NCBI GenBank assembly: GCA_028711675.1
Contig: JAQTRT010000080.1
Span: forward strand, 1 to 11,130
Length of the DNA: 11,130 nucleotides
Source of the DNA: a bacterium
Lineage (GTDB): Bacteria; Spirochaetota; JAHITG01
Direction: 5' to 3'
Positions 1 to 7,500 of the stretch are shown here, piece after piece. Position 1 is the first letter of the stretch. The number at the start of each line of letters is the position of its first letter. Position numbers and translations under genes: made by a program. The notes below the pieces were generated by a model. The model saw nothing but the letters and a program-made list of their open reading frames with translations, was not told the DNA's origin and ran no database searches.

Positions 1-842
1 ATCATTCCATCTCCCTCGTGCTTCCGGAGTTAAGCTTTGCCGGCGGTGAGTTCTTTCAGGAGATCATCCGCGGTATCGATAACGTCGTGGAAAAGAATAA
101 TTTTACCCTTCTTTTTTCCAAATACGCCGAGGCGGAGAACTCATTTTACCGTATCATGAACGAGAACCGGATAGACGGGGCCCTTGTGCTGGGCGATATT
201 TTCACGGTGAAGGAACTGGAGGTGATGGATGCCTTCAATATCCCGATCGTTATCGTGAATTACAGGATACAAAAGCAGATGAAGAACCTGATCGATGTAT
301 TCAGCGATAATGAAAGGGGCGGTGAACTGGTGGCGGAGCATCTTATCCTGCACCACGGGAAAAGGAAGATCCTGTTCCTGGGCGGCGGGGATAAATATCA
401 GGCCAATATTCTCCGTTTGAAAGGCCTGATGAACGTGGCTGAGAAGCACGGTGTGCCCGTGCAGGTCATCAACGGAAAGTTCGAGACCGGTTTCCGGGAC
501 GGCCAGGAGATCATCGGCCGTCTGATCAGGGAGAAAAAGATGGAATACGACGCGGTCTTTGCGGCCAGTGATTCACTCGGTGTGGGCGTTCTTAATGCCC
601 TGATGCAGTATCAGATCAAGGTCCCTGAAGACGTAATCCTTGTTTCTTATGATAACACCCAGATAACCAATTTCTATCCTATTACCATAAGCTCGGTTGA
701 ACAGAATGCTTATCTTATGGGTGTGAAAGCAACGGATATCCTGCTGTCTAAGATCTTAAAGAAAGAAGCTTCTGCTCCCCTGAGCGGCATTAAAGTAGGC
801 CCGGAACTTGTTATCCGGCATTCCTGCGGCTGTAAAATATAA
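1..842 (+). CDS. LacI-family transcriptional regulator, sugar-binding part (5' partial)
   Basis: The reading frame is open from base 3 and runs off the left edge, so the N-terminal helix-turn-helix is missing. A GTG at 18 is in frame, but the codons before it (H-S-I-S-L-V) continue the typical first strand of a LacI/GalR effector domain, so it is not the true start. The visible 279 residues match the periplasmic-binding-protein-like fold of this family: an opening strand followed by a helix with RGID, a central EHLILHHGKRKILFLGG segment, the hinge-side AVFAASDSLGVGVLNAL stretch, and the typical ending VIRHSCGC. Family members bind a sugar or nucleoside and release or tighten binding to a palindromic operator with a central CG. 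It ends 60 bp before the end of the convergent sugar-binding lipoprotein gene. It is the obvious candidate regulator for the operators at 2410, 8773 and 8847, but that link is inference. Family assignment is secure; the ligand is unknown. Confidence 0.9.
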   Translation, partial: HSISLVLPELSFAGGEFFQEIIRGIDNVVEKNNFTLLFSKYAEAENSFYRIMNENRIDGALVLGDIFTVKELEVMDAFNIPIVIVNYRIQKQMKNLIDVFSDNERGGELVAEHLILHHGKRKILFLGGGDKYQANILRLKGLMNVAEKHGVPVQVINGKFETGFRDGQEIIGRLIREKKMEYDAVFAASDSLGVGVLNALMQYQIKVPEDVILVSYDNTQITNFYPITISSVEQNAYLMGVKATDILLSKILKKEASAPLSGIKVGPELVIRHSCGCKI

Positions 843-902
843 TATGATACAGGCTTCCGGAACAGCTATAGGTTTCAAGTTAAAAGATCTGCTGCTGCAC
901 GC

Positions 903-2183
903 TTACTTCTTATTCAGATAATTATTGATATCTTTGGTCACTTCATTGAGAGTAGGCAATAATTTCGCCTGGTTCAGGAAAACAGGGTCCATCTTTATGG
1001 AGATAATGCTCTTATTGATATAGTTCCATTTGGATGTGAACGGATCGAATTTAACATATTCCACTGCCTTGTTGAGCATCTTTTTATTAAGGGGTTTATC
1101 CTTGGATAAAGCCCATGCTTTTGAAGCAGCCAGCCTTTTTTCAGCAGGCTGGGCCAGTCCGATTTTAGCCAGGTCTTCCTGGGCATCCGAGCTGGCAAGC
1201 CTTTTTAAGATCTCCCATGCGATCTCTTTGTTCTTGCACCATTTCAGGATTCCGTAACCGGACCCGCCTGAATTAAATCCTCTTGTGTTGTTCGGTCCCT
1301 TGGGGAACATGACCACATCCCAGTCAAAGCTCGCGCCTTTTCTTAACTGGGGTGTTTCCCAGACCCCGGAACAGTACATGGCCAGCTTACCTGTTTTAAA
1401 AAGTTCCTGGTAACCGGCCTGCAGGGTGGAGGGAGTGGGCATGACCTTATATTTATACATCATATCCAGATAGAACTGGAGCCCCTGGATGGTCTTGGGA
1501 GCGTTGAAAAGGCATTTTTTCGGATTCTTTACATTATCCACAAGGGCGCCGCCGTAAGCATAAACAAAGTTCGGCCAGGCCCAGGTATAAAAACCATACT
1601 GCGTGATCTGGCCTTTTGCGTCCTTCTTTGTCAGTTTTTTCGAAAGATTGAGGAGGTCGTTCAGGTTCCACTCATCAGTGGGAAAAGCCAGGCCTTCCAT
1701 ATTGAACAGGTCCTTGTTATAGTAAACAACGGCAAAAGGGGCTACATCCCTGGGGATAATATAGATAATATCGTTCACGGTGAACCGGTCCACGATGGTG
1801 GGGAAATAATTCTTGATGTTAAATGTTTTGTCCTTGCTGATGAAGTCGTTCAGCGGGACAAAAAGCTGCTTATCATAAAAATCCACGAACAGGTTCACTT
1901 CGCAGAAGGCGATATCAGGGGGTGTACCGGCAGCGGATTCTGTCAGAATTTTCTGGCTGAAGATCGAGGGATCATTGCCGATGGCGATATGCTCGAGTTT
2001 AAGCTTGACCCCCGGCAGTTCTTTTTCGATCTTTTCAGCGATCTTCCGGATGGCCTCGACTTCTTCAAAAGAACCCCAGAAAGCGATCTTTATCTGCTGC
2101 TTGGATGAAGGCTGCTTGGGCGCGCAGGAGAAGATCGTGCAGATCACCAGGCAGACCAGTAATGTTTTTAAAAAATTTCGCAT
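903..2183 (-). CDS. ABC transporter sugar-binding lipoprotein (family 1 extracellular solute-binding protein)
   Basis: The 426-residue product begins with a basic n-region, a hydrophobic core and the lipobox-like IFSC, making Cys20 the likely lipidated residue; a Ser/Lys/Gln-rich tether follows. The mature part resembles the MalE/UgpB-type class that delivers oligosaccharides to MalFG-type permeases: IKIAFWGSF as first strand, TPPDIAFCEV, VVYYNKDLF, an EWNLNDLLNLSKKLT helix, and the TGKLAMYCSGVWE stretch near the hinge. The ATG at 2183 is preceded by AGGAGG at normal spacing, and a promoter lies at 2219-2246. No permease or ATPase gene is adjacent, since the gene converges on the LacI-type gene and diverges from the glycosidase at 2453, so the permeases must lie elsewhere. 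Divergence from a glycosidase suggests uptake of glycan breakdown products. Substrate is not predictable from the sequence. No convincing terminator hairpin is visible in the 60 bp between the two convergent genes. Confidence 0.9.
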   Translation of the reverse strand: MRNFLKTLLVCLVICTIFSCAPKQPSSKQQIKIAFWGSFEEVEAIRKIAEKIEKELPGVKLKLEHIAIGNDPSIFSQKILTESAAGTPPDIAFCEVNLFVDFYDKQLFVPLNDFISKDKTFNIKNYFPTIVDRFTVNDIIYIIPRDVAPFAVVYYNKDLFNMEGLAFPTDEWNLNDLLNLSKKLTKKDAKGQITQYGFYTWAWPNFVYAYGGALVDNVKNPKKCLFNAPKTIQGLQFYLDMMYKYKVMPTPSTLQAGYQELFKTGKLAMYCSGVWETPQLRKGASFDWDVVMFPKGPNNTRGFNSGGSGYGILKWCKNKEIAWEILKRLASSDAQEDLAKIGLAQPAEKRLAASKAWALSKDKPLNKKMLNKAVEYVKFDPFTSKWNYINKSIISIKMDPVFLNQAKLLPTLNEVTKDINNYLNKK

Positions 2184-2218
2184 TTTTTCCTCCTCATAGA
2201 TGGTTCTAAATTGCTGAT

Positions 2219-2246
2219 ATTTTACTCATTTAGAATATAATGTCAA
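2219..2246 (-). promoter_or_regulatory. Sigma-70 promoter of the sugar-binding lipoprotein gene
   Basis: On the minus strand, TTGACA (2246-2241) is followed after 16 bp by TAAAAT (2224-2219), matching the consensus at 6/6 and 5/6. The expected transcription start is near 2212, giving a leader of about 28 nt that contains the AGGAGG ribosome site. It is divergent from the promoter at 2343. Confidence 0.7.
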
Positions 2247-2342
2247 TATAAATCTGAAAGGGGAGCCCGGACGTTCTTCACAATAAATTATACGATTTAC
2301 GTCAACAGCACACTTTTCGACGATATTTTTTTGACTTTTTAC

Positions 2343-2371
2343 TTGACAAATCATTCGAATTGATGTATTAT
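2343..2371 (+). promoter_or_regulatory. Sigma-70 promoter of the glycosidase gene at 2453
   Basis: TTGACA (2343-2348), a 17-bp spacer and TATTAT (2366-2371) form a near-consensus promoter with an expected start near 2378. The spacer contains the 8-bp palindrome ATTCGAAT (2353-2360), which could be a binding site in its own right. A LacI-like operator lies downstream at 2410-2423. Confidence 0.75.
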
Positions 2372-2409
2372 ATACGGTACTAATAGTTAATTAAACGTCA
2401 CACTGTAAA

Positions 2410-2423
2410 TACAAACCATTGTA
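2410..2423 (+). promoter_or_regulatory. LacI-type operator, copy 1
   Basis: TACAAACCATTGTA has perfect 5-bp arms (TACAA/TTGTA) around four central bases. It matches the perfect palindrome at 8847-8860 in 12 of 14 positions. Centred about 39 bp after the expected transcription start and 30 bp before the GTG start, it would act as a roadblock rather than occlude the promoter. The operator role is inferred from symmetry and from recurrence at a second locus in the window. Confidence 0.55.
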
Positions 2424-2452
2424 CAGCATTCTTTTTGGTTTAAGGAAGTTGA

Positions 2453-4312
2453 GTGAGGATCATCAGTCTATTCTTACTTGTCTTATTCTATAATGGCTCT
2501 TTGTTTGCACTGAATTCCGGGAGAGAGGACGTAGTTAACTATGAAAAATACGGCGTTTTTCTGAATGTCGGAACAGGGAATTACAGATATGTTATCAAAG
2601 ACATGAAGGGATTGAAAGAAGCCATCGGCCCTGGTCTGTTCCCGAATTTCGATGCGATAAAAAAGGACTCTGATTACATAGAAGCCGAGATCAATGGCGA
2701 GCTGGAAGGATTCCTCTGGGATTTTGTGGATAAAAAGAAGAAGCCCATGATCAATTTTTATAAATGGGCTGTCACACCTGAGGAAACGCTGGGCGTTAAG
2801 CTTTTTTATGCGGGTTATGCCCTGGAAAAAGCAGGCATGCTCAAGGAAGCCATTAAGGCTTATTATGCCATGCTTGTCCATACGCCAAAATGCATATCTT
2901 ATACCTACTGGCATACCCCTCTGTACATGGGCCGCATCGCCCTGGACAGGATCAAGCTCCTGCTGCGCCAGAATCCCGGCCTGGGTCTGAAACTGGTCGA
3001 TGCGAAGATCACGATAGCGAAATGTTATGATAATGACCAGGCGAACGATAAATATACATTTGTCAATCCGGGCAAGCTGATCAAAGTAAAACCTTCTGAT
3101 GTGATCGACAAGCCCGTTGACCTGAATGATTTTAAAGTGATCGAAACCCGGGGCGGCAGCCATGTGAGCCTGAAAAAGTATAACAACGGCCACTGGCAGA
3201 TGTTTGTGAATGGAAAGCCCTTCATCATAAAGGGAATGGCTTATTCCCCCAACCTGATCGGGAAAAGCCCTGATTACGGCTCGCTGGTCGTGAACAGGGA
3301 CTGGCAGTTGATCGATGAGAACAACAATAAGATCAATGACGTGTTCTTTGAATCCTACGTCGATAAAAATATGAATAACCAGAAGGACGATGATGAGCCT
3401 GTTGTGGGTGACGCTAAGCTGATGAAAGAGATGGGCGTGAACACCCTGAGGCTGTACCATCACGGCTTTAACAAGGAATTGTTCCGTAAACTGTACAAGG
3501 AATACGGGATATCCGTCCTGATGGGAGATTTTCTGGGAGTCTACGCCATCGGCTCTGCGGCTGACTGGAACATGGGAACGGATTATTCCGATCCCGTGCA
3601 GCAGGAGAACATGATAAACAGCGTCAAGGAGATGGTGGAGGAATACAAGGATGAGCCTTATGTCCTGATGTGGGTCCTGGGAAACGAGAATAATTACGGC
3701 GTAGCCAATAATGCCAAAGATAACCCGGAGGCGTTCTACGGTTTTGTCCAGGAAGTGGCCAAGCTGATCCACAAGATGGACCCGACCAGGCCTGTGGCTC
3801 TCTGCAACGGCGATTTCCTTTACCTGGATATCCTGAGCACGCGGTGCATGGAGATCGATGCGCTGGCTATCAATTCCTACAGGGGCAAACTGGGTTTCGG
3901 GGATTCCTTGTGGCAGGCAATCGCTGAAAACGCAGGGAAGCCGGTCTTTATCTCCGAATACGGCTGCCCGGCCTATGGCGGCGTGAATATGACCCAGGAG
4001 GAGGCTGATGCCGGCCAGATGGAGTACCATAAAGGGAATTGGGAGGATATTTGGTACAACAGGGCTGGCATGGGATTCGGGAACAGCCTGGGCGGCATTA
4101 TCTTCGAGTGGACGGACGAATGGTGGAAGGCAGGGACCGGAGCTGATCCTAATGTTCATGATATTCAGCCCCAGTTCGGCGCTCCTTTTCTGGACGGTTG
4201 GAGCTATGAGGAGTGGTTCGGGATCTGTTCACAGGGCGATGGAAGCGACAGCCCTTATCTCAGGCAGTTGAGGAAGTCCTATTATTATTATAAGGACGTA
4301 TGGAATAAATAA
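2453..4312 (+). CDS. Secreted glycosidase: TPR-like N-terminus plus clan GH-A barrel with calcium-loop insert
   Basis: The GTG start is supported by AAGGAA a few bases upstream and by the signal peptide it opens (MRIISLFLLVLFYNGSLFA). Residues about 114-175 form a helical section with one good TPR unit (AGYALEKAGMLKEAIKAYY). From about residue 245 a (beta/alpha)8 barrel begins (MFVNGKPFIIKGMAYSPN, then GVNTLRLYHHG). It has the paired catalytic glutamates of clan GH-A retaining enzymes: WVLGNEN gives acid/base Glu412, and FISEYG gives nucleophile Glu502. The last strand carries FEWTDEWWK (551-559). Residues 288-296 (DENNNKIND) and 304-315 (DKNMNNQKDDDE) look like calcium-binding loops inserted early in the barrel. 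The barrel resembles GH2-type catalytic domains and, more distantly, GH72-like glucanosyltransferases, without the GH2 beta-sandwich domains. Whether it hydrolyses or transglycosylates, and on which glycan, is not evident. Its catalytic part is a paralogue of the gene at 5416. Confidence 0.85.
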   Translation: MRIISLFLLVLFYNGSLFALNSGREDVVNYEKYGVFLNVGTGNYRYVIKDMKGLKEAIGPGLFPNFDAIKKDSDYIEAEINGELEGFLWDFVDKKKKPMINFYKWAVTPEETLGVKLFYAGYALEKAGMLKEAIKAYYAMLVHTPKCISYTYWHTPLYMGRIALDRIKLLLRQNPGLGLKLVDAKITIAKCYDNDQANDKYTFVNPGKLIKVKPSDVIDKPVDLNDFKVIETRGGSHVSLKKYNNGHWQMFVNGKPFIIKGMAYSPNLIGKSPDYGSLVVNRDWQLIDENNNKINDVFFESYVDKNMNNQKDDDEPVVGDAKLMKEMGVNTLRLYHHGFNKELFRKLYKEYGISVLMGDFLGVYAIGSAADWNMGTDYSDPVQQENMINSVKEMVEEYKDEPYVLMWVLGNENNYGVANNAKDNPEAFYGFVQEVAKLIHKMDPTRPVALCNGDFLYLDILSTRCMEIDALAINSYRGKLGFGDSLWQAIAENAGKPVFISEYGCPAYGGVNMTQEEADAGQMEYHKGNWEDIWYNRAGMGFGNSLGGIIFEWTDEWWKAGTGADPNVHDIQPQFGAPFLDGWSYEEWFGICSQGDGSDSPYLRQLRKSYYYYKDVWNK

Positions 4313-4325
4313 TTAATGCAAATTG

Positions 4326-4348
4326 ATCTGTTCGGAAAAGGAACAGAT
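4326..4348 (+). terminator. Possible weak terminator or attenuator hairpin
   Basis: Thirteen bases after the glycosidase stop, ATCTGTTC (4326-4333) and GAACAGAT (4341-4348) form an 8-bp perfect stem with a 7-nt loop. The next T-run (4358-4364) is about ten bases away, inside a second hairpin, so termination is probably partial. Partial readthrough would set the ratio of glycosidase to the downstream small protein. Confidence 0.4.
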
Positions 4349-4351
4349 AAC

Positions 4352-4373
4352 TCAATATTTTTTTAAATATTGA
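4352..4373 (+). other. AT-only perfect hairpin between glycosidase and small secreted protein
   Basis: TCAATATTT, a TTTT loop and AAATATTGA form a 9-bp perfect but AT-rich stem. It may act together with the hairpin just upstream as an RNA processing or 3'-end stabilising element for the glycosidase message, or it may be an AT-rich binding site. Confidence 0.35.
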
Positions 4374-4390
4374 ATAAAAAGTTAATGACA

Positions 4391-4402
4391 AAGGAGGTGA
4401 TT
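4391..4402 (+). promoter_or_regulatory. Extended Shine-Dalgarno sequence far upstream of a start (STAB-SD-like)
   Basis: AAGGAGGTGATT is complementary to 11 of 12 bases of the usual 16S rRNA 3' end (partner of AAGGAGGTGATC). It sits about 55 bp before the next real start, which has its own SD at 4440-4445. Flanking GTTAAT (4381-4386) and ATTAAC (4416-4421) could fold around it, and TTAAC/GTTAA (4417-4421/4427-4431) offers an alternative hairpin. Confidence 0.5.
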
Positions 4403-4454
4403 GGATTAAAGTGTGATTAACCGATTGTTAAGATTATAAAGGAGGAACAATATA

Positions 4455-5138
4455 ATGAAAAAGATTATTATTCTCAGCTTGCTGATCTTTTTTGTTAGTT
4501 CAATGACGCTTTCAGCTCAAGAAGATGCGATCTTAAAAGGGCTCAAGATCAAGGGAGGATTTCCGTTCTACGTCTACACCGACAGCTTCAACCGTTTAAA
4601 CCATTACATCCCGAGCGGCTGGATGGGAGATTACGGCGATATCAAGTACAATGACCGCTGGAATCAGAATCCCATGTCCGGCAAGACCTGTATCCAGATC
4701 AAGTATACCGCGGAAAGGAAACAGGGCGCTGGCTGGTCCGGCGTTTACTGGCAGAACCCGGCGAATAACTGGGGTACTTCCAAGGGCGGATATGACCTGA
4801 CCGGGGCCAAAAAACTCTTTTTTAACGCCCGCGGTGAGAAAGGAGATGAACTGGTCGAATTCAAGGTCGGCGGTATAACCGGCCAGTATTCCGATACAGC
4901 CGGCGGTACGACAGGTCCTGTTGAACTGTCCAAAGAATGGAAAATGTTTGAGATCGATCTGACTGACATGGATATGAGTTTCATCAACGGAGGTTTTTGT
5001 GTTGTGTTCTCGGGCGATGCTAATCCCGACGGATGCACCTTCTACATTGATGAGATTTATTATACTGATAAAACAACACCTTTGAAAGACGATAAGAGTT
5101 CCAAAAAGGACGATAAATCTTCCAAGGGCAAGAAGTAA
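4455..5138 (+). CDS. Small secreted jelly-roll, carbohydrate-binding-like protein with Lys/Asp/Ser tail
   Basis: The ATG has an ideal AAAGGAGG at 4438-4445. The 227-residue product starts with a signal peptide (MKKIIILSLLIFFVSSMTLSAQ, likely cut after SAQ). Residues about 35-205 look like one beta-rich domain of carbohydrate-binding type: aromatic-rich WSGVYWQNPANNWG (94-107), then GGYDLTGAKKLFFNARGEKG (111-130), DELVEFKVGG (131-140), an EIDLT strand (166-170), and a final TFYIDEIYYTD (195-205). This order of strands is typical of CBM-like beta-sandwich domains; I do not assign a CBM family number. The last 20 residues (DDKSSKKDDKSSKGKK type) are a charged tail that may contact the cell surface. 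It follows the glycosidase at 2453, just as its paralogue at 6625 follows the glycosidase at 5416, so the two products probably act on the same glycan. Confidence 0.75.
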   Translation: MKKIIILSLLIFFVSSMTLSAQEDAILKGLKIKGGFPFYVYTDSFNRLNHYIPSGWMGDYGDIKYNDRWNQNPMSGKTCIQIKYTAERKQGAGWSGVYWQNPANNWGTSKGGYDLTGAKKLFFNARGEKGDELVEFKVGGITGQYSDTAGGTTGPVELSKEWKMFEIDLTDMDMSFINGGFCVVFSGDANPDGCTFYIDEIYYTDKTTPLKDDKSSKKDDKSSKGKK

Positions 5139-5185
5139 GCAGCCGTTCAGTCATAAGACGACTTAAGGTACGATAAGAATACTTT

Positions 5186-5292
5186 CAGGCTGCCGATTTA
5201 AGTTGGATCCCGGCTCTCGGGTGTATGGGATGGTTAAGGGAAGAGCGGACCTTGAGGTCTGTTCGGGAAGCTGGAATTAAATCGGCAGCCTG
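5186..5292. repeat. 107-nt element closed by a 16-bp perfect inverted repeat
   Basis: CAGGCTGCCGATTTAA (5186-5201) and its exact complement TTAAATCGGCAGCCTG (5277-5292) enclose two further hairpins: CCCG/CGGG (5209-5212/5218-5221) and a 9-bp stem with a TTGA loop (5243-5251/5256-5264, two G-U pairs). As RNA this is a three-way junction. It could be an intergenic structured RNA, a palindromic repeat or MITE, or a branched terminator, since TTCTGTTTT follows. No flanking target-site duplication is evident. GCAGCC at 5139-5144 could compete for the left arm. Confidence 0.6.
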
Positions 5293-5415
5293 TTCTGTTT
5301 TAAATTTGCGCGAAGCGAGGCGTTTCATCTTAAAATAGATTCAGCTGAGCTTCTCCTGTCTCTTCTGTATCTCTGTGCCTCGGCGTCGTTTATCTGACTG
5401 ATCCGGTATTAATCT

Positions 5416-6597
5416 ATGCGTTTTATTATAATTATATTATCGATTTTACTGGGTGTATCGAACCTGTTCCCGTATGCCATCCAGATCACACAGTCGCTTG
5501 AAGGAGGATGGACCCTTTTAGATGAGAACAGCGAACCTTTTGTTGTGGAAGGTGTCTGTTATTCTCCCACTCCCATCGGCCAGACGGTCTGGGAATACAA
5601 CCTTGGCGGGGATCTGAACAGTCCCTGGCTCGTGGACGCGGACCTGATGCAGGCCATGGGTGTGAATGTGATCCGTATCTATAACAAGGGAACAGAGACA
5701 GGGATGGAGGAATTCACCCGCTTCATCCGCCAGATGTATAAATTATATTCTATTTATACTGTTTTTCCTCTGCCTCTGAACATGCAGGGTGCTAATTTTG
5801 CGTCGGAGGAGTATAAAGCCAGGGCCAAGAAAGAGATACTTGAGACCGTGGAGCAGTACAAGGATACAAAAGGCATCCTGGTCTGGCTTCTGGGGAATGA
5901 GATCGATTATTCTTTTTTTGATGATAAAGCGTTCTGGGACACCAAGGAGCTCCGTGATCTGACTCCTTTTCAGCGGGCCAAGGCAAGGGCCCGGATGGTG
6001 TTCGAATTCCTGAACGAGATTTCCGAAGAGATAAAAAAAATAGACGGCGATCATCCGGTTGGGGTCAGTCTGGGTAAGACCGATTTTTTCAGCCTCATCA
6101 AGGAGACTTTACCGGGTGTTGATTTTATCGGTTTGAATTATTACCAGGGCCGGAATTTTTCCAGTGTCTGGAGCCTGATCAGAAAACAGGATAAACCCAT
6201 CCTGATAACGGAATTTGGATACGACGCTTATAACACCAAGAAGATGAAAGAGGATGAGGAGACCCAGGCTCAGTTCATCGTCAGTCTCTGGAATGATATT
6301 AATAAACAGGTCATCGGCCGGAATACAGGGTCTTTATGCCTGGGAGGCTGTTTGTTCGAATGGACGGACGAGTGGTGGAAATTTGAATACGGTGATCCCC
6401 GGATCCATGAACCGGAGGGGACGTGGGCCAATACAGCCTGGTTCGACTATGACCCGGCCAATCCCAATAATGTGCAGGAGGAATGGTTCGGCATCCTCCG
6501 TATCAGTACCAATACCAACTTTGGGACCATTAACCAGAGGATCCCGCGCAAAGCTTATCATAAGTTGAAGGACCTCTGGAATCCTAAAGTGGAATGA
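5416..6597 (+). CDS. Secreted clan GH-A glycosidase, second copy
   Basis: The 393-residue product has an N-terminal signal peptide (MRFIIIILSILLGVSNLFPYA) and is essentially just the barrel. WTLLDENSEPFVVEGVCYSP opens it, and GVNVIRIYNKG forms an early strand. WLLGNEI supplies acid/base Glu162, ILITEFG supplies nucleophile Glu266, and FEWTDEWWK (314-322) plus EEWFGI (355-360) close it. These last motifs are shared word for word with the enzyme at 2453, so the two are paralogues, but this one lacks the TPR-like region and the calcium loops. The ATG at 5416 is the first possible start, because an in-frame TAA lies at 5410-5412. No Shine-Dalgarno sequence is visible before it, unusual for this locus. 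The next gene starts 27 bp after its stop, so the two are probably co-transcribed. Exact substrate and hydrolase versus transglycosylase activity are unknown. Confidence 0.85.
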   Translation: MRFIIIILSILLGVSNLFPYAIQITQSLEGGWTLLDENSEPFVVEGVCYSPTPIGQTVWEYNLGGDLNSPWLVDADLMQAMGVNVIRIYNKGTETGMEEFTRFIRQMYKLYSIYTVFPLPLNMQGANFASEEYKARAKKEILETVEQYKDTKGILVWLLGNEIDYSFFDDKAFWDTKELRDLTPFQRAKARARMVFEFLNEISEEIKKIDGDHPVGVSLGKTDFFSLIKETLPGVDFIGLNYYQGRNFSSVWSLIRKQDKPILITEFGYDAYNTKKMKEDEETQAQFIVSLWNDINKQVIGRNTGSLCLGGCLFEWTDEWWKFEYGDPRIHEPEGTWANTAWFDYDPANPNNVQEEWFGILRISTNTNFGTINQRIPRKAYHKLKDLWNPKVE

Positions 6598-6624
6598 ACC
6601 GGCCGGAACAGGACAGGGGATCAA

Positions 6625-7500
6625 ATGAAGAGGGGTATTTCCATGAGAGGGCAAAAAATCATATGTCTGCTGGTTTGTCTCTTGTTTTCCGTGATCTCTC
6701 TTGAGGCACAGACCAACAGATCAGGTTCAAATAATATCATTCAGCAAAAAGATACGGTTTCGGATACGAACATGCGGGGGACAATGACCAACACCCGTCC
6801 GGGTCCGGAGACAAATATCACGAAAGAGCCCGGCCGTAAGATTAATAAAAAGAACAGGAAAAAGGGCAGGGGTTCAGAGAACGGGGATGATGAGGATTCG
6901 TATAAAAAAATATTAAAATTCCCGTTCCATGTATTTTCGTATAAAGCCTATACCTCTTATTATGTCGTATCCGGGTATATGGGGGACGTGAACTGCGTAA
7001 GGCTTTTAAAGATACAGGATACCTATTCCTATAAGAACAGCCTGAAACTGATCTATAACCCCCGTTATTCCCAGGCTAATAAAGGGTGGGCCGGTCTTGG
7101 CTGGCAATGGCCGCCCAATAACTGGGGAGAGAATAAGAAAGGCGGGTATGACCTGTCTGAGGCAAAATACCTTTTTTTCTGGGCCCGGGGTGTGAAAGGC
7201 GACGAACTTGTGGAATTCAAGATAGGAGGGGCAAAAGGACCTTATGGCGATACGGACGAGGCCAGTACAGGCGTTATCAGCCTGTCGAGGAAATGGGAGC
7301 TGTACAAGATCGATTTGCGGGGAAAGAACCTGAAGAACGTGATCACGGCCCTGACCATCATTGTGACCCAGCAGCTCAATCCAAATGGCTTGACTTTGTA
7401 TTTAAATGAAATATACTATAGTAAGAAGGATACTCCGGAACAGACCCGTTTGTTTGATTATTCCAGCCCTGTGGACAAACAAGAAGGTGACTTGAAATGA
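6625..7500 (+). CDS. Secreted jelly-roll, carbohydrate-binding-like protein with basic linker
   Basis: Two in-frame starts are possible: ATG at 6625, or ATG at 6643, which has GAGGGG at 6629-6634 and begins the signal peptide directly (MRGQKIICLLVCLLFSVISLEAQ). The second may be the real one, giving 285 rather than 291 residues. A disordered Asn/Lys/Arg-rich linker (about 30-97) precedes one beta-rich domain (about 98-267) with GWAGLGWQWPPNNWG (154-168), KGGYDLSEAKYLFFWARG (172-189), DELVEFKIGG (193-202) and TLYLNEIYYS (257-266). The domain is a clear paralogue of the protein at 4455. The gene follows the glycosidase at 5416 by 27 bp, and its TGA overlaps the ATG of the GGDEF-PilZ gene (ATGA at 7497-7500), implying translational coupling. 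The unusual operon partner suggests that production of this surface protein and c-di-GMP sensing belong to one process. Confidence 0.75.
   Translation: MKRGISMRGQKIICLLVCLLFSVISLEAQTNRSGSNNIIQQKDTVSDTNMRGTMTNTRPGPETNITKEPGRKINKKNRKKGRGSENGDDEDSYKKILKFPFHVFSYKAYTSYYVVSGYMGDVNCVRLLKIQDTYSYKNSLKLIYNPRYSQANKGWAGLGWQWPPNNWGENKKGGYDLSEAKYLFFWARGVKGDELVEFKIGGAKGPYGDTDEASTGVISLSRKWELYKIDLRGKNLKNVITALTIIVTQQLNPNGLTLYLNEIYYSKKDTPEQTRLFDYSSPVDKQEGDLK

Noticed and set aside
2483..4159. Long open frame (558 codons) on the minus strand across the glycosidase gene
   Set aside because: It lies entirely within the well-supported plus-strand glycosidase. Its translation is His/Ile/Leu/Val-rich without domain motifs, and it lacks a ribosome site, so it is a codon-bias shadow.
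4385..4420. 11-codon ORF (MTKEVIGLKCD) before the gene at 4455
   Set aside because: It has no ribosome site upstream and simply reads through the extended SD; likely chance.
5306..5336. Candidate promoter TTGCGC-N19-TAAAAT before the second glycosidase
   Set aside because: The -35 is poor and the 19-bp spacing too long compared with the near-perfect promoters elsewhere in the window.
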